DNA of 64,000 bases. It comes from Phocaeicola massiliensis B84634 = Timone 84634 = DSM 17679 = JCM 13223. GTDB lineage: Bacteria; Bacteroidota; Bacteroidia; Bacteroidales; Bacteroidaceae. Position 1 is the first letter of the stretch; every line of letters begins with the position of its first letter. The DNA is taken from positions 3,052,103 through 3,116,102 of the forward strand of contig NZ_KB905472.1 in NCBI RefSeq assembly GCF_000382445.1, in the 5' to 3' direction. A program made the position numbers and the translations under genes. Positions 1 through 12,038 of this stretch are shown piece after piece. The notes under the pieces are model-generated. The model did no database searches, was not told where the DNA came from, and saw only the letters and a program-made list of their open reading frames with translations.

Positions 1-3000
1 TACCGATTGATTGTTTTCAATAACAACGTGTCCACCCACAGGGAAGTTATAAGTACGTATCAAGTTACCATCTTCTGTCGTAATATGAGCAGAAGGAACT
101 TTTGTCTTATCCTTAGATTCGATAATGATGATTTCACGCAAACCGGTAGCTTCATCCGATTCTACCTTATAAGTTACGTTCTCAACCATACTCTCGAACT
201 CAATCTTACCGGTTGCTTCAGTAATAATAACAGCGTTGAACGGGTCCCATTTAGCAATCAGTTTACCCTTCTCAACCACATCACCGTCAGCAGCATACAA
301 TTTAGAACCGTAAGGAACATTATGAGTTGATAAAATGATACCGGTATTTACATCAATAAAGCGAACCTCGGCCAAACGACCTACTACCACTTTCACAGCT
401 TCACCGGTAGTTTCATCTACTGTATCAACAGTACGAAGTTCCTCAAATTCCAGACGAGCATTGTTTTTGGCAACAATACTTGCATTGGCAGCCATGTTAC
501 CGGCAATACCACCGGCATGGAAAGTACGCAACGTCAACTGAGTACCCGGCTCACCGATAGACTGTGCAGCAATGACACCGACAGCTTCTCCCTTTTGAAC
601 CATACGGCTGGAAGCAAGGTTACGTCCGTAACACTTGGCACATACGCCTTTCTTCGATTCGCAAGTCAATACAGAACGGATTTCTACACTTTCAATCGGA
701 GAATCTTCAATTTCCTGTGCGATATCCTCAGTAATTTCTTCACCTCCGGCAACAATCAACTTACCGGTGGTAGGATGAATAATATCATGTACTGAAACAC
801 GTCCGAGGATACGTTCATACAGAGTGGCAATAACTTCATCGTTATTTTTCAAAGCAGTACAAACCAAACCGCGCAGTGTTCCACAGTCTTCTTCATTAAT
901 AATCACATCATGCGATACGTCTACAAGACGACGAGTCAAGTATCCGGCATCGGCAGTCTTCAAAGCTGTATCCGCCAAACCTTTACGAGCACCGTGGGTA
1001 GAGATAAAGTACTCCAATACCGACAAACCTTCCTTAAAGTTTGAAAGAATCGGGTTTTCAATAATCTGAGCACCTTCAGCACCGGCCTTTTGCGGCTTAG
1101 CCATCAAACCACGCATACCTGACAACTGACGAATCTGTTCCTTAGAACCACGAGCACCGGAATCAAGCATCATAAATACTGAGTTGAAACCTTGGTCATC
1201 ATTTTTAATAGTCTTATAAAGGATGTCAGACAAATCGCTGTTGACATGAGTCCATGTATCAATAACCTGGTTGTAACGTTCATTATCAGTGATGAAACCC
1301 ATATTATAGTTCATCATGATTTGCTCAACTTCTTCGTTACCGCGTTTTACCAGTTCTTCTTTTTCCTTCGGAATAATAATATCACCCAAGTTGAATGACA
1401 AACCACCCTTGAACGCCATGTGGTAACCTAAGTTCTTAATACCGTCCAAGAATTCACAAGCACGAGCAACACCCACAGCCTTAATAACATCACTAATGAT
1501 GTCGCGCAAAGACTTTTTAGAAATAATGGTATTCAGATAACCTACTTCAGCCGGAACGATTTCATTTACAATCACACGACCTACAGAAGTTTCTTTCATC
1601 ATCACATCTACAATGTTGCCATCCTTATCCAGGTCTTTTACAACAACATTGATGATAGCATGAATATCTACCTTTCCTTCATTATAAGCAATCAAAGCTT
1701 CTTCCGGTCCATAGAATGTCAGTCCCTCACCCTTCGCACCTTTTCTCAGTTTTGTAATATAATACAAACCAAGTACCATATCCTGTGCGGGTACAGTAAT
1801 AGGTGCGCCATTAGCCGGATTCAAAATATTATGTGCCTGAAGCATCAACATCTGAGCTTCCAATATAGCCTCATTACTCAAAGGCAAGTGAACAGCCATT
1901 TGGTCACCGTCAAAGTCGGCATTGAACGCAGTACATGCCAATGGGTGTAATTGGATAGCCTTACCTTCAATCATATGGGGTTGGAATGCCTGAATACCCA
2001 AACGGTGCAATGTCGGCGCACGGTTGAGTAATACCGGATGTCCTTTCATGACATGCTCCAAGATATCCCAAATAACAGGTTCTTTGCGGTCTACTATCTT
2101 CTTGGCAGACTTAACAGTCTTCACAATACCGCGTTCTATCAATTTACGGATAATAAACGGCTTGTAAAGTTCGGCAGCCATCAATTTAGGAATACCGCAT
2201 TCTCCCATTTTCAATTCAGGACCAACGACAATTACCGAACGGGCTGAGTAGTCAACACGCTTACCCAACAGGTTCTGACGGAAACGTCCTTGCTTACCTT
2301 TCAAACTATCAGACAGTGATTTCAACGGACGGTTTGCATCTGTTTTTACAGCACTTGACTTACGTGAGTTATCGAACAATGAATCGACAGCTTCCTGCAA
2401 CATACGTTTTTCGTTGCGTAAGATTACTTCAGGAGCCTTGATTTCAATCAGTCTCTTCAGACGGTTGTTACGAATAATCACACGACGATACAAATCATTC
2501 AAGTCAGAAGTTGCAAAACGACCACCATCCAACGGAACCAACGGACGAAGTTCGGGCGGAATCACCGGAACAATACGTACAATCATCCATTCAGGTTTAT
2601 TGCGTCCGCGAGATGCACGGAACGATTCAACGACCTGCAAGCGTTTCAATGCTTCATTCTTGCGTTGTTGTGAAGAGTCGTTGCTTGCCTTGTGACGCAA
2701 TTCATAAGAAAGTGCATCCAAGTCAAGTTTAGCCAACAAATCATAGATGGCTTCAGCTCCCATCTTAGCAATAAACTTGTTAGGGTCTGTATCTTCCAGA
2801 TACTGATTTTCTCTCGGAAGTTTTTCCAGCAAATCCAGATATTCCTCTTCCGAAAGCAAATCATATTCATTTACGCCTTCTTCAGCGGCAGCACCCGGCT
2901 GAATTACGACATAACGTTCATAGTAAATAATAGAATCAAGTTTCTTGGTAGGCAATCCCAACAAGTAACCGATTTTGTTCGGCAATGAACGGAAATACCA

Positions 3001-3330
3001 AATGTGTGCCACAGGCACTACCAGCTGGATATGCCCCATACGTTCACGACGAACTTTCTTTTCTGTCACTTCAACACCGCAACGGTCACAAACGATTCCT
3101 TTATAACGAATACGTTTGTACTTACCGCAATGACATTCATAGTCTTTTACCGGACCGAAGATGCGTTCGCAGAACAAACCGTCACGTTCGGGTTTGTAGG
3201 TACGGTAGTTGATAGTTTCGGGCTTCAACACCTCACCACTCGAATTCTCAAGGATTTCTTCAGGTGAAGCCAAACCAATTGAGATTTTCGAGAAATTACT
3301 CTTTATCTTCGTTTCTTTTCTAAAAGCCAT
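1..3330 (-). CDS. rpoC: RNA polymerase beta' subunit, 3' end outside window
   Basis: Largest catalytic subunit of RNA polymerase. The first 1110 codons are inside the window; the frame stays open to base 1, so roughly the last fifth of a Bacteroidetes-length protein is missing. The start is the ATG at 3328-3330 ([10 protein letters not shown]). The N-terminal zinc ribbon is visible as C66, C68, C81 and C84. The catalytic magnesium loop ADFDGDQM is at residues 471-478 (bases 1897-1920). It lies 36 bases downstream of rpoB and must be cotranscribed with it. Nothing is odd in the visible part. Identification is certain; only the C-terminus is unseen. Confidence 0.98.
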   Translation of the reverse strand, partial: MAFRKETKIKSNFSKISIGLASPEEILENSSGEVLKPETINYRTYKPERDGLFCERIFGPVKDYECHCGKYKRIRYKGIVCDRCGVEVTEKKVRRERMGHIQLVVPVAHIWYFRSLPNKIGYLLGLPTKKLDSIIYYERYVVIQPGAAAEEGVNEYDLLSEEEYLDLLEKLPRENQYLEDTDPNKFIAKMGAEAIYDLLAKLDLDALSYELRHKASNDSSQQRKNEALKRLQVVESFRASRGRNKPEWMIVRIVPVIPPELRPLVPLDGGRFATSDLNDLYRRVIIRNNRLKRLIEIKAPEVILRNEKRMLQEAVDSLFDNSRKSSAVKTDANRPLKSLSDSLKGKQGRFRQNLLGKRVDYSARSVIVVGPELKMGECGIPKLMAAELYKPFIIRKLIERGIVKTVKSAKKIVDRKEPVIWDILEHVMKGHPVLLNRAPTLHRLGIQAFQPHMIEGKAIQLHPLACTAFNADFDGDQMAVHLPLSNEAILEAQMLMLQAHNILNPANGAPITVPAQDMVLGLYYITKLRKGAKGEGLTFYGPEEALIAYNEGKVDIHAIINVVVKDLDKDGNIVDVMMKETSVGRVIVNEIVPAEVGYLNTIISKKSLRDIISDVIKAVGVARACEFLDGIKNLGYHMAFKGGLSFNLGDIIIPKEKEELVKRGNEEVEQIMMNYNMGFITDNERYNQVIDTWTHVNSDLSDILYKTIKNDDQGFNSVFMMLDSGARGSKEQIRQLSGMRGLMAKPQKAGAEGAQIIENPILSNFKEGLSVLEYFISTHGARKGLADTALKTADAGYLTRRLVDVSHDVIINEEDCGTLRGLVCTALKNNDEVIATLYERILGRVSVHDIIHPTTGKLIVAGGEEITEDIAQEIEDSPIESVEIRSVLTCESKKGVCAKCYGRNLASSRMVQKGEAVGVIAAQSIGEPGTQLTLRTFHAGGIAGNMAANASIVAKNNARLEFEELRTVDTVDETTGEAVKVVVGRLAEVRFIDVNTGIILSTHNVPYGSKLYAADGDVVEKGKLIAKWDPFNAVIITEATGKIEFESMVENVTYKVESDEATGLREIIIIESKDKTKVPSAHITTEDGNLIRTYNFPVGGHVVIENNQSV

Positions 3331-3366
3331 ACTTTCTTGTTTATATTGTAAAGAGTTATATTTTTA

Positions 3367-6300
3367 TTATTCAAGGTTGATACTCAATCCCAATCCTCTC
3401 AATTCATGTAACAATACATTCAGAGATTCAGGAATGCCCGGAGTAGGCATCGGTTCACCTTTTACAATAGCCTCGTAAGCCTTAGAACGTCCAACAACGT
3501 CATCAGACTTAATAGTCAGGATTTCCTGCAAGATATGCGCTGCGCCGAATGCTTCGAGCGCCCAAACTTCCATTTCTCCGAAACGCTGACCACCGAACTG
3601 AGCCTTACCACCAAGCGGTTGCTGAGTAATAAGAGAGTACGGACCGATAGAACGTGCGTGCATCTTGTCTTCAACCATGTGGCCTAACTTCAACATATAG
3701 GTCACACCTACCGTTGCCGGTTGGTCAAAGCGTTCACCGGTACCACCATCACAAAGATACGTCTTACAGTAACGAGGCAATCCGGCTTTATCCGTCCATT
3801 CATTTAAGTCATCCATAGATGCACCATCGAAAATAGGAGTAGCAAATTTCACGCCCAATTCTTTTCCGGCACGACCTAATACAGCTTCAAAAATCTGACC
3901 GATGTTCATACGAGAAGGCACACCCAACGGATTCAATACGATATCTACCGGAGTACCATCAGCCAAGAACGGCATATCCTCCTGACGGACAACACGAGAT
4001 ACAATACCCTTATTACCGTGACGACCTGCCATCTTATCACCCACACCAATCTTACGTTTCTTAGCAATATAAACTTTAGCCATCTGAATAATACCTGAAG
4101 GCAATTCATCACCTATTGTGATTGCAAACTTCTTACGTTTCAGTTCGGCGTCCAGTTCTTTATACTTCTTCAGGTAGTTCATTACCAAGTCACGAATCAT
4201 ATCGTTCTTGTGAGCATCCGCTGTCCACTTGCTCAACTGAATCACTGTATAATCCAATGACTCAAGGTCGCGTTTTGTAAACTTAGCGCCCTTAGCGATA
4301 ACTTCGGTTCCCAAGTAATCTTTTACACCCTGAGAGACTTTACCATTAGTTAATACCAACAATTTATCAATTAAGATATCCTTCAGCTTAGCTGCCTTTT
4401 CTTCAAATTCATCATTCAGTTTCGGCAAAATAGCTTTGTCGGCATTCTTTTCACTTCTGGTTTTCACAACGCGAGAGAACAACTTCTTGTCAATAACGAC
4501 ACCACGCAATGAAGGAGAAGCTTTCAATGAAGCATCCTTTACATCACCGGCTTTGTCACCAAAGATAGCGCGAAGCAATTTTTCTTCAGGAGAAGGATCT
4601 GATTCACCTTTCGGAGTAATCTTACCAATCAAAATATCACCCGGTTCAATACGAGCACCGACACGTACAATACCGTTCTCATCCAAATCCTTAGTTGCTT
4701 CTTCACTCACGTTAGGAATATCAGAAGTCAATTCTTCCATACCGCGCTTCGTTTCGCGCACTTCCAATATATATTCATCCACGTGTACAGAAGTCAATAA
4801 GTCTTCACGTACAACGCGTTCATTCAATACAATAGCATCCTCATAGTTATATCCTTTCCAAGGCATATAAGCAACCAACAGGTTCTTACCCAATGCCAAT
4901 TCACCACCTTGTGTTGAATAACCTTCCGTCAGAATATCACCTTTCTTTACACGCTGACCCTTATCACAAATAGGACGAAGGTCAATAGTCATGCTTTGGT
5001 TAGTCTTACGGAATTTAGGAATTCTATATTCTTTCAAAGCAGGTTCGAAGCTGACAAATTCCTCATCTTCCGTTCTGTCATACAAAATCCGGATAGTGGT
5101 TGCATCTACATATTCAATCACACCGTCACCTTCAGCAGCAATCTGAGTACGAGAATCTTCAACCAATTGCTTTTCGATACCTGTACCTACAATAGGAGCC
5201 TCTGTACGCAACAAAGGAACTGCCTGGCGCATCATGTTAGAACCCATCAATGCACGGTTAGCATCATCATGTTCCAAGAACGGAATCAAAGATGCCGCAA
5301 TAGAAGCAATCTGTTGAGGAGATACATCCATCAACTCTACCTGATCAGGAGTAACAACCGGATAATCGGCATCGCGACGAGCCTTAACCTTGTCACGAAC
5401 AAACTTACCTTCATCATCCAAAGGTGCATTACCCTGAGCAATAATCTTATCTTCTTCTTCTTCTGCAGTCAAGTATTCAATTCCTTCATCAGAAATATCC
5501 ACCTTACTATCAGCTACCTTACGATAAGGAGTAGAAATGAAACCAAGTTCATTAATTTTAGCATAAACGCACAAAGAAGAAATCAAACCGATATTAGGAC
5601 CTTCAGGGGTTTCAATCGGACACAAACGACCATAGTGAGTATAGTGTACGTCACGCACCTCGAAACCGGCACGTTCACGCGACAAACCACCGGGACCTAA
5701 CGCAGACAAACGACGTTTGTGAGTAATTTCAGCCAACGGATTGGTTTGGTCCATGAATTGTGACAATGCATTTGTACCGAAGAATGAATTGATAACAGAA
5801 GAAATAGTCTTCGCATTAATCAAATCAATCGGAGTAAATACTTCATTGTCACGTACATTCATACGTTCACGAATAGTACGAGACATACGAGCCAATCCGA
5901 TAGCAAACTGATTGGACAACTGTTCTCCCACTGTACGCACACGACGATTACTCAAGTGGTCAATATCATCAACATCAGCCTTAGAGTTAATCAGCTCAAT
6001 CAGATACTTGATGATCTCGATAATATCTTGTTTTGTCAATACCTTCACATCCATATCCGTAGTCAGCCCCAACTTCTTGTTGATTCTGTAACGGCCTACT
6101 TCGCCAAGGTCATATCTTTTTTCAGAGAAGAACAGGTTATTGATAACCTCACGAGCACTGGCATCATCAGCAGGATCTGCATTACGCAACTGACGATAGA
6201 TATAAAGCACAGCCTCTTTTTCTGAGTTACTCGGGTCTTTCTGAAGCGTATTAAATATAATAGAATAATCTGATGAATTAGCTTCTTCCTTATGAACAAG

Positions 6301-7179
6301 GATATTCTGAACGCCTGAGTCGATAATTTCATCTACATGCTCTGCTTCAAGCACAGTTTCACGGTCAATGATAACCTCATTACGTTCAATAGAAACAACT
6401 TCACCGGTGTCTTCATCTACAAAATCCTCTGTCCATGTCTTTAAGACACGCGCAGCAAGTTTTCTTCCTACAACCTTCTTTAAGTTGGCCTTATTGACTT
6501 TAACTTCTTCAGCCAAATTAAATATTTCGAGAATATCTTTATCATTTTCAAAGCCGACAGCTCTCAACAGAGTAGTAACAGGCAATTTTTTCTTACGGTC
6601 GATATAAGCATACATCACATTGTTAATGTCTGTAGCGAATTCAATCCATGAGCCCTTGAATGGGATAATACGTGCGGAATATAGTTTTGTACCGTTAGCA
6701 TGTACACTCTGTCCAAAGAATACACCCGGAGAACGATGCAGCTGAGAAACAACAACACGTTCAGCACCGTTAATCACGAAGGTTCCCTTCGGCGTCATAT
6801 AAGGAATAGGACCCAAATAAACATCTTGAATAACAGTATCAAAATCCTCATGATCGGGATCTGTACAATAAAGCTTCAATTTAGCTTTCAAAGGTACACT
6901 ATAAGTGAGCCCACGCTCTAGACAATCATCTATTGTATAGTGAGGGGGATCAATGTAGTAGTCCAAAAACTCAAGGACAAAGTTGTTACGTGTATCAGCG
7001 ATAGGGAAGTTTTCAGCAAATACTTTATACAGCCCGTCGTTCTTTCGTTTTTCGGGTGGGGTATCCAGTTGTAAAAAGTCTTGGAATGACTTCAATTGCA
7101 CTTCCAGGAAATCCGGATACTTCATCGGATTCTTGATGGAAGCAAAATTTACTCTTTTGTTTTCTGTATTTGAAGACAT
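3367..7179 (-). CDS. rpoB: RNA polymerase beta subunit
   Basis: Second catalytic subunit of RNA polymerase, 1270 residues, a full length for Bacteroidetes. The rifampicin-region motifs [17 protein letters not shown] and [20 protein letters not shown] are intact with the usual sensitive-type residues. The active-site stretch [16 protein letters not shown] and the C-terminal [15 protein letters not shown] are present. The start [12 protein letters not shown] is the ATG at 7177-7179. A terminator-like hairpin lies between the preceding rplL and this start, so polymerase genes can be set below the ribosomal-protein genes of the same transcript. Confidence 0.99.
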   Translation of the reverse strand: MSSNTENKRVNFASIKNPMKYPDFLEVQLKSFQDFLQLDTPPEKRKNDGLYKVFAENFPIADTRNNFVLEFLDYYIDPPHYTIDDCLERGLTYSVPLKAKLKLYCTDPDHEDFDTVIQDVYLGPIPYMTPKGTFVINGAERVVVSQLHRSPGVFFGQSVHANGTKLYSARIIPFKGSWIEFATDINNVMYAYIDRKKKLPVTTLLRAVGFENDKDILEIFNLAEEVKVNKANLKKVVGRKLAARVLKTWTEDFVDEDTGEVVSIERNEVIIDRETVLEAEHVDEIIDSGVQNILVHKEEANSSDYSIIFNTLQKDPSNSEKEAVLYIYRQLRNADPADDASAREVINNLFFSEKRYDLGEVGRYRINKKLGLTTDMDVKVLTKQDIIEIIKYLIELINSKADVDDIDHLSNRRVRTVGEQLSNQFAIGLARMSRTIRERMNVRDNEVFTPIDLINAKTISSVINSFFGTNALSQFMDQTNPLAEITHKRRLSALGPGGLSRERAGFEVRDVHYTHYGRLCPIETPEGPNIGLISSLCVYAKINELGFISTPYRKVADSKVDISDEGIEYLTAEEEEDKIIAQGNAPLDDEGKFVRDKVKARRDADYPVVTPDQVELMDVSPQQIASIAASLIPFLEHDDANRALMGSNMMRQAVPLLRTEAPIVGTGIEKQLVEDSRTQIAAEGDGVIEYVDATTIRILYDRTEDEEFVSFEPALKEYRIPKFRKTNQSMTIDLRPICDKGQRVKKGDILTEGYSTQGGELALGKNLLVAYMPWKGYNYEDAIVLNERVVREDLLTSVHVDEYILEVRETKRGMEELTSDIPNVSEEATKDLDENGIVRVGARIEPGDILIGKITPKGESDPSPEEKLLRAIFGDKAGDVKDASLKASPSLRGVVIDKKLFSRVVKTRSEKNADKAILPKLNDEFEEKAAKLKDILIDKLLVLTNGKVSQGVKDYLGTEVIAKGAKFTKRDLESLDYTVIQLSKWTADAHKNDMIRDLVMNYLKKYKELDAELKRKKFAITIGDELPSGIIQMAKVYIAKKRKIGVGDKMAGRHGNKGIVSRVVRQEDMPFLADGTPVDIVLNPLGVPSRMNIGQIFEAVLGRAGKELGVKFATPIFDGASMDDLNEWTDKAGLPRYCKTYLCDGGTGERFDQPATVGVTYMLKLGHMVEDKMHARSIGPYSLITQQPLGGKAQFGGQRFGEMEVWALEAFGAAHILQEILTIKSDDVVGRSKAYEAIVKGEPMPTPGIPESLNVLLHELRGLGLSINLE

Positions 7180-7219
7180 CTGATAATTTATTTGTAGAAC
7201 TTAATAATAATATAGACAC

Positions 7220-7257
7220 AAAAAGGTTAAGAATCCTCGTCTAGAGGATTCCTAACC
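7220..7257 (-). terminator. rplL-rpoB intergenic attenuator hairpin
   Basis: In the direction of transcription a 14-bp stem (GGTTAGGAATCCTC with GAGGATTCTTAACC, one G-U pair) encloses the 5-nt loop TAGAC and is followed by TTTTTGTG. This is a canonical intrinsic terminator shape, yet rpoB follows at once with no obvious new promoter, so partial termination is inferred. Escherichia coli is known to have an attenuator at the same place. Confidence 0.85.
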
Positions 7258-7283
7258 GAATTACCTGATAATCAGGCTTAATA

Positions 7284-7661
7284 TTATTTAAGCTCAACTT
7301 CAGCTCCAGCTTCTTCCAAAGTTTTCTTCAGTGATTCAGCTTCGTCTTTAGCCAAGCCTTCTTTTACTGTGCTAGGAGCACCGTCTACCAAGTCTTTAGC
7401 TTCTTTCAAGCCAAGACCACATGCTTCTTTAACGGCTTTAACAACCTGCAATTTAGCAGCACCAGCGCTCTTCAAAACTACATCAAAAGATGTCTTTTCT
7501 TCAGCAGCAGCTGCACCACCTGCAGCAGGACCAGCAGCAACAGCTACAGCTGCAGCAGCAGGTTCAATACCGTATTCTTCTTTAAGGATAGTTGCAAGTT
7601 CATTAACTTCTTTTACTGTCAAGTTAACTAATTGTTCTGCAAAAGCTTTCAAATCTGCCAT
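7284..7661 (-). CDS. rplL: 50S ribosomal protein L7/L12
   Basis: Stalk protein of the large subunit that recruits translation factors. It has 125 residues, the normal size. An N-terminal dimerisation helix ([19 protein letters not shown]) is followed by an Ala/Gly-rich hinge near residues 35-55 and the C-terminal domain with [19 protein letters not shown] and the factor-binding [13 protein letters not shown] end. It sits 46 bases after rplJ and is the last ribosomal gene before the attenuator and rpoB. Confidence 0.98.
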   Translation of the reverse strand: MADLKAFAEQLVNLTVKEVNELATILKEEYGIEPAAAAVAVAAGPAAGGAAAAEEKTSFDVVLKSAGAAKLQVVKAVKEACGLGLKEAKDLVDGAPSTVKEGLAKDEAESLKKTLEEAGAEVELK

Positions 7662-7707
7662 TTTTGTATGATTTTAATTGTTTGTTACTAATTGATTATA
7701 AAATTGA

Positions 7708-8226
7708 TTATTCGGCACGTTCGCCCAGAGTTTTAAGAACTCCATGAATGGTGTTACCACCTGATTGAAGAGCAGAAATAACGTTCTTGGCCGGTGATTG
7801 CAGCAAAGCAACAATTTCAGCAATAACTTCATTTTTACTCTTAATATTAGCAAGAGCTTCAAGTTGATCAGCACCTACATATATTCCTTCTTCTGCATAA
7901 GCAGCTTTCAGTGTAGGAACTCCATCTTTGTATTCTTTCAGCAACTTAGCAGGAACGTTTGCAGTTTCGCAGAACATTACTGAAGTTGTACCTTTCAAAG
8001 AATCAAATAACGGAGAGAAATCAACTTCTTCGATACTCATCAAAGCTTTGTGAAGCAAAGAGTTCTTCACAACTACCAGCTTAACACCGGCTTTGAAACA
8101 TTTTCTTCTCAACTCGCTTGTAGCAGCTGCATCCATAGCAGTTGTATCAACCAAGTAGAAATGTCCATATTCTTTTACGGTGTCAGCCAACTGACCAATA
8201 ATAACGCCTTTATCTTCCTTTCTCAT
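7708..8226 (-). CDS. rplJ: 50S ribosomal protein L10
   Basis: Base of the L12 stalk; its C-terminal helix carries L7/L12 dimers. It has 172 residues and starts MRKEDKGVIIGQLAD. The conserved LRRKCFKAGVKLVVVKNSL segment lies near residue 40. Only 15 bases separate it from rplA. In many bacteria L10-L12 represses this mRNA; no leader long enough for the classical L10 structure is visible in the short gap, so any such site would have to be inside rplA. Confidence 0.98.
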   Translation of the reverse strand: MRKEDKGVIIGQLADTVKEYGHFYLVDTTAMDAAATSELRRKCFKAGVKLVVVKNSLLHKALMSIEEVDFSPLFDSLKGTTSVMFCETANVPAKLLKEYKDGVPTLKAAYAEEGIYVGADQLEALANIKSKNEVIAEIVALLQSPAKNVISALQSGGNTIHGVLKTLGERAE

Positions 8227-8241
8227 GATTCCTCCTTATTA

Positions 8242-8940
8242 TTAGATTTCTTCTACAGTTTTGGGATCAATCTTGATACCCTTACTCATAGTACTTGAAA
8301 GATAAATACTCTTTATATAGGTACCTTTAGCTGAAGAAGGTTTCAATTTGATAATGGTAGCGATAAATTCTTTCGCATTATCACGGATTTGGTCAGCAGT
8401 AAAAGAAACCTTACCAATTGAAGTATGAACTATACCACTCTTATCAACCTTAAAGTCAATCTTACCTTGCTTAACTTCCTTAACAGCCTTAGCTACATCC
8501 ATAGTTACAGTACCACTCTTTGGATTCGGCATCAATCCGCGAGGACCGAGAACACGACCGAGAGCACCGATCTTACCCATGATAGACGGCATTGTGATGA
8601 TTACATCAATATCTGTCCATCCACCTTTGATCTTTTCAATATATTCATCAAGACCAACATAGTCAGCACCAGCTTCTTTTGCAGCAGCTTCAGCATCAGG
8701 TGTACACAAAACCAAAACACGTACTTGCTTACCAGTTCCATGAGGCAGTGAAACTACACCACGAACCATCTGATTAGCTTTACGAGGGTCTACACCTAAA
8801 CGTACGTCAATATCTAATGAAGCATCAAATTTAGAAAAAGTGATATCTTTAACTAATTGTGCAGCTTCTTTCAGTGAGTATGCTTTCCCTGCTTCAATTT
8901 TTTCTGCAGCCAACTTTTGATTTTTTGTCAGTTTACCCAT
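8242..8940 (-). CDS. rplA: 50S ribosomal protein L1
   Basis: 23S rRNA-binding L1-stalk protein and, in other bacteria, translational repressor of the L11 operon. It has 232 residues and starts [19 protein letters not shown]. The family stretch [19 protein letters not shown] is intact near residues 123-141. It follows rplK by 15 bases in the same operon. Confidence 0.98.
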   Translation of the reverse strand: MGKLTKNQKLAAEKIEAGKAYSLKEAAQLVKDITFSKFDASLDIDVRLGVDPRKANQMVRGVVSLPHGTGKQVRVLVLCTPDAEAAAKEAGADYVGLDEYIEKIKGGWTDIDVIITMPSIMGKIGALGRVLGPRGLMPNPKSGTVTMDVAKAVKEVKQGKIDFKVDKSGIVHTSIGKVSFTADQIRDNAKEFIATIIKLKPSSAKGTYIKSIYLSSTMSKGIKIDPKTVEEI

Positions 8941-8955
8941 TATAATTGAAGTTTA

Positions 8956-9399
8956 TTAGTTATTACCCGGGAATTCCCCTTTTACAGCGATACCCATACT
9001 TCTAGCTGTACCTGCCACCATAGTCATAGCAGACTCGATAGTAAAGCAGTTCAAGTCAACCATTTTGTCTTGAGCAATCGCACGTACTTGTTCCCAAGTA
9101 ATTTCAGCAACTTTCTTGCGATTAGGCTCAGCAGAACCACTCTTAACCTTAGCCAACTCAAGCAATTGAATAGCTACGGGAGGAGTCTTAATAACAAAAT
9201 CAAAAGACTTATCTGCGTAGTAGGTAATGATCACAGGTAAAATCTTACCTGCTTTGTCCTGGGTTCTGGCATTGAATTGCTTGCAAAACTCCATGATGTT
9301 AATACCCTTAGAACCCAAAGCAGGTCCAACGGGAGGTGATGGATTTGCAGCGCCTCCTTTAATCTGTAATTTGATTAGTCCAGCAACTTCTTTAGCCAT
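8956..9399 (-). CDS. rplK: 50S ribosomal protein L11
   Basis: Binds the GTPase-associated centre of 23S rRNA. It has 147 residues, of which the N-terminal motif [20 protein letters not shown] is nearly invariant in the family. It ends [14 protein letters not shown]. Its 5' gap of 59 bases to nusG is the longest in this part of the operon and holds a weak 6-bp hairpin (TGCATT repeats) near 9437-9458 but no clear promoter. Confidence 0.98.
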   Translation of the reverse strand: MAKEVAGLIKLQIKGGAANPSPPVGPALGSKGINIMEFCKQFNARTQDKAGKILPVIITYYADKSFDFVIKTPPVAIQLLELAKVKSGSAEPNRKKVAEITWEQVRAIAQDKMVDLNCFTIESAMTMVAGTARSMGIAVKGEFPGNN

Positions 9400-9458
9400 T
9401 TTGTTTCTAATTTTTATATATTAATTATAACGAAAGACAATGCACGTAACAGAATGCA

Positions 9459-10010
9459 TTATTCTTTCTCGACATCCATAAAGCCAAGTTCCAACGGAGT
9501 TTTACGTCCGAAGATCTTAACCATAACCTTTAGTTTCCGCTTTTCACTGTTCACTTCTTCAATGAGTCCACTGAATCCGCTGAACGGTCCAACGGTTACT
9601 TTCACTGTTTCTCCTACGGTATAAGGAACACTCAGTTCTTCACCACCTTCCTGGAGTTCATCCACCGTACCAAGTATACGATTCACTTCCGATTGTCTCA
9701 AAGGCACCGGATTTTCGGAACCTCCTAAAAAGCCAATCACATTGGGAGTATTTCTCAAATGATGAGCAACCTCACCGACGAGAGCGGCTTCGACCAAAAC
9801 GTATCCGGGAAGATAACTTCTTTCCTTCACAATTTTTTTACCATTGCGAACCTGATACACTTTTTCGGTAGGAATCAATACCTGAGATACATACTCGCTA
9901 AGATCACTATTCCTGATGTCAGCATCAAGATATTCCTTAACCTTGCTTTCTTTTCCACTGACGGCACGTAATACGTACCATTTCTTTTCAATCTCAGACA
10001 TTTTACTCAC
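9459..10010 (-). CDS. nusG: Transcription termination/antitermination factor NusG
   Basis: RNA polymerase elongation factor that also couples transcription to translation. It has 183 residues: an N-terminal NGN domain (KKWYVLRAVSGKESKVKEYL onward) and a C-terminal KOW domain with VGPFSGFSGLIEEV. The start at 10010 gives MSKMSEIEKKW; the internal ATG three codons later is equally possible. It lies 6 bases after secE, the standard secE-nusG pair. Confidence 0.97.
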   Translation of the reverse strand: MSKMSEIEKKWYVLRAVSGKESKVKEYLDADIRNSDLSEYVSQVLIPTEKVYQVRNGKKIVKERSYLPGYVLVEAALVGEVAHHLRNTPNVIGFLGGSENPVPLRQSEVNRILGTVDELQEGGEELSVPYTVGETVKVTVGPFSGFSGLIEEVNSEKRKLKVMVKIFGRKTPLELGFMDVEKE

Positions 10011-10016
10011 AATTAA

Positions 10017-10211
10017 TTAGTGCGGATAGATAATATCTTCCATTACGAATTGGAAGACTGAATCCATAAGAAAAACAACTAGTGCAATGAATAGGGAAGC
10101 ATATAAAACAACCACTGCACTATTTGAAAGTTCTTTACGAGTCGGCCATGATACTTTATGGACTAATTCGTCATAAGATTCTTTACAATAATTTGTTACT
10201 TTCTGAAACAT
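10017..10211 (-). CDS. secE: Preprotein translocase subunit SecE
   Basis: Small integral membrane subunit of the SecYEG channel. It has 64 residues with one hydrophobic helix (AVVVLYASLFIALVVFLMDS, about residues 32-51), preceded by the conserved amphipathic HKVSWPTRKEL segment. This single-helix short form is usual outside the enterobacteria. It sits between tRNA-Trp and nusG, its universal context. Confidence 0.96.
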   Translation of the reverse strand: MFQKVTNYCKESYDELVHKVSWPTRKELSNSAVVVLYASLFIALVVFLMDSVFQFVMEDIIYPH

Positions 10212-10227
10212 ATTCTTTCAAGTTTAG

Positions 10228-10300
10228 CACGGGAGGAGAGGCTCGAACTCCCGACACCCGGTTTTGGAGACCGGTGCTCTACCAACTGAGCTACTCCCGT
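10228..10300 (-). tRNA. tRNA-Trp (CCA anticodon)
   Basis: A 73-nt cloverleaf: acceptor stem ACGGGAG with CTCCCGT, anticodon loop CTCCAAA giving anticodon CCA, T-loop GTTCGAGCC. The 3' CCA is not encoded. It lies between tuf and secE. Confidence 0.97.
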
Positions 10301-10337
10301 AAAAATCAGTTCCCGACGTTTTACCACCGAGAACTGA
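10301..10337 (-). terminator. Possible hairpin after tuf, before tRNA-Trp
   Basis: On the minus strand TCAGTTC and GAACTGA form a 7-bp stem around an 18-nt loop, followed by TTTTT directly abutting the tRNA 5' end. This may be a weak terminator for tuf or a processing structure that frees tRNA-Trp. Read-through is needed because no promoter for tRNA-Trp is visible. Confidence 0.5.
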
Positions 10338-10359
10338 ATTTATTTATTATATCAATGTA

Positions 10360-11544
10360 TTAGTCAAGAATTTCAGTAATCTGACCAGCACCTACTGTAC
10401 GTCCACCTTCGCGGATAGCGAAACGCAAACCTACGTTCAATGCAACCGGATAAATCAATTCAACTGTAATAGTTACGTTATCACCCGGCATTACCATTTC
10501 TGTTCCTTCCGGCAAAGTGATTTCACCTGTACAGTCCATAGTACGCAAGTAGAACTGAGGACGGTATTTGTTATGGAACGGAGTGTGACGACCACCTTCT
10601 TCTTTCTTCAAGATATAAACCTCAGCTTTGAACTTAGAGTGAGCTTTAACCTGACCCGGCTTACACAAAATCATACCACGTTTGATTTCTGCTTTGTCGA
10701 TACCACGAAGCAACAAACCTACGTTATCACCGGCTTCACCCTGATCCAACAGTTTGCGGAACATTTCAACACCAGTTACAACTGATTTCTTATCTTCACC
10801 CAAACCAAGGATTTCAACTTCATCACCTACATGAATAATACCTGATTCGATACGACCTGTAGCTACAGTACCACGACCTGTGATAGAGAACACGTCTTCA
10901 ACCGGCATCAAGAAAGGTTTATCGATATCACGCGGAGGCAATGGAATCCAAGTATCAACAGCTTCCATCAATTCCATAATCTTATCTTCCCATTGAGCAA
11001 CACCATTCAAAGCGCCAAGTGCAGAACCACGGATGATAGGAGTATTATCGCCATCGAAATCATAGAATGAAAGCAATTCACGCATTTCCATTTCTACCAA
11101 TTCCAACATTTCTTCATCTTCAACCATATCACACTTGTTCAAGAAAACAACCAGTCTAGGTACGTTTACCTGACGAGCCAACAAGATGTGTTCACGAGTT
11201 TGAGGCATCGGACCGTCTGTTGCAGCACAAACGATAATAGCACCATCCATCTGAGCAGCACCAGTAACCATGTTCTTTACATAGTCGGCGTGACCCGGAC
11301 AGTCAACGTGAGCATAGTGACGATTAGCTGTTTGATATTCTACGTGAGAAGTATTGATAGTAATACCTCTTTCTTTTTCTTCAGGAGCGTTGTCGATTGA
11401 ATCGAAAGAACGCAATTCTGAAAGACCTTTTTTAGCCAACACAGTAGTGATAGCAGCAGTCAAAGTGGTTTTACCGTGGTCAACGTGACCGATAGTACCA
11501 ATGTTAACGTGCGGTTTCGAACGTTCAAATTTCTCTTTAGCCAT
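10360..11544 (-). CDS. tuf: Elongation factor Tu
   Basis: GTPase that delivers aminoacyl-tRNA to the ribosome. It has 394 residues, full length. GTP motifs are G1 GHVDHGKT, G3 DCPGHADY and G4 NKCD; the three domains are complete to [13 protein letters not shown] near the end. It follows a four-tRNA cluster, the same arrangement as tufB in proteobacteria. Only this copy lies in the window. Confidence 0.99.
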   Translation of the reverse strand: MAKEKFERSKPHVNIGTIGHVDHGKTTLTAAITTVLAKKGLSELRSFDSIDNAPEEKERGITINTSHVEYQTANRHYAHVDCPGHADYVKNMVTGAAQMDGAIIVCAATDGPMPQTREHILLARQVNVPRLVVFLNKCDMVEDEEMLELVEMEMRELLSFYDFDGDNTPIIRGSALGALNGVAQWEDKIMELMEAVDTWIPLPPRDIDKPFLMPVEDVFSITGRGTVATGRIESGIIHVGDEVEILGLGEDKKSVVTGVEMFRKLLDQGEAGDNVGLLLRGIDKAEIKRGMILCKPGQVKAHSKFKAEVYILKKEEGGRHTPFHNKYRPQFYLRTMDCTGEITLPEGTEMVMPGDNVTITVELIYPVALNVGLRFAIREGGRTVGAGQITEILD

Positions 11545-11595
11545 AGCTTTACTTGTTATTTATTTGATTAATAATCAGCAATTACGTTATCAAAG

Positions 11596-11667
<72 letters not shown>

Positions 11668-11675
11668 AAAAAAAG

Positions 11676-11748
11676 AGCGGAAGACGGGGCTCAAACCCGC
11701 GACCCTCAGCTTGGAAGGCTAATGCTCTATCAACTGAGCTACTTCCGC
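11676..11748 (-). tRNA. tRNA-Gly (TCC anticodon)
   Basis: 73-nt cloverleaf, acceptor GCGGAAG with CTTCCGC, anticodon loop CTTCCAA (TCC), T-arm GGGTTTGAGCCCC. It lies 8 bases before tRNA-Thr(GGT). Confidence 0.96.
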
Positions 11749-11779
11749 AATTCCAAAGACTTTAGTCTTAACCAAAGCG

Positions 11780-11862
11780 TGGGCAAAGATGGATTCGAAC
11801 CACCGAAGGCGTAAGCCAGCAGATTTACAGTCTGCCCCATTTGGCCACTCTGGTATTTGCCC
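11780..11862 (-). tRNA. tRNA-Tyr (GTA anticodon)
   Basis: 83-nt class II tRNA with a long variable arm; acceptor GGGCAAA with TTTGCCC, anticodon loop CTGTAAA (GTA). The discriminator base is A, as expected for tyrosine tRNA. Confidence 0.97.
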
Positions 11863-11908
11863 AACATTTCTTCAAAGATCAACAGATGCTTTTATCATCT
11901 TTTTTTTG

Positions 11909-11982
11909 AGCCTCTTGTCGGATTCGAACCAACGACCCCGAGATTACAAATCACGTGCTCTGGCCAACTGAGCTAAAGAGGC
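11909..11982 (-). tRNA. tRNA-Thr (TGT anticodon)
   Basis: 74-nt cloverleaf, acceptor GCCTCTT with AAGAGGC, anticodon loop TTTGTAA (TGT), T-arm TGGTTCGAATCCG. First gene of the tRNA-tuf transcript. Confidence 0.96.
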
Positions 11983-11992
11983 TTATTTCTAA

Positions 11993-12038
11993 AACTTTGC
12001 AGCTCTTACCCTTCAAAGGGTTAAGCGGCTGCAAAGTT
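11993..12038 (-). terminator. Hairpin between hpf and the tRNA cluster
   Basis: An 11-bp perfect inverted repeat (AACTTTGCAGC with GCTGCAAAGTT) contains an inner CCCTT/AAGGG pair. In minus-strand RNA it is followed by TTAG, a weak terminator for hpf read-through. It overlaps the -7 box of the tRNA-tuf promoter. Confidence 0.6.

Noticed and set aside
4996..5700. 234-codon plus-strand frame inside rpoB
   Set aside because: It is the shadow of the conserved beta-subunit reading frame; no promoter or protein-like motif.
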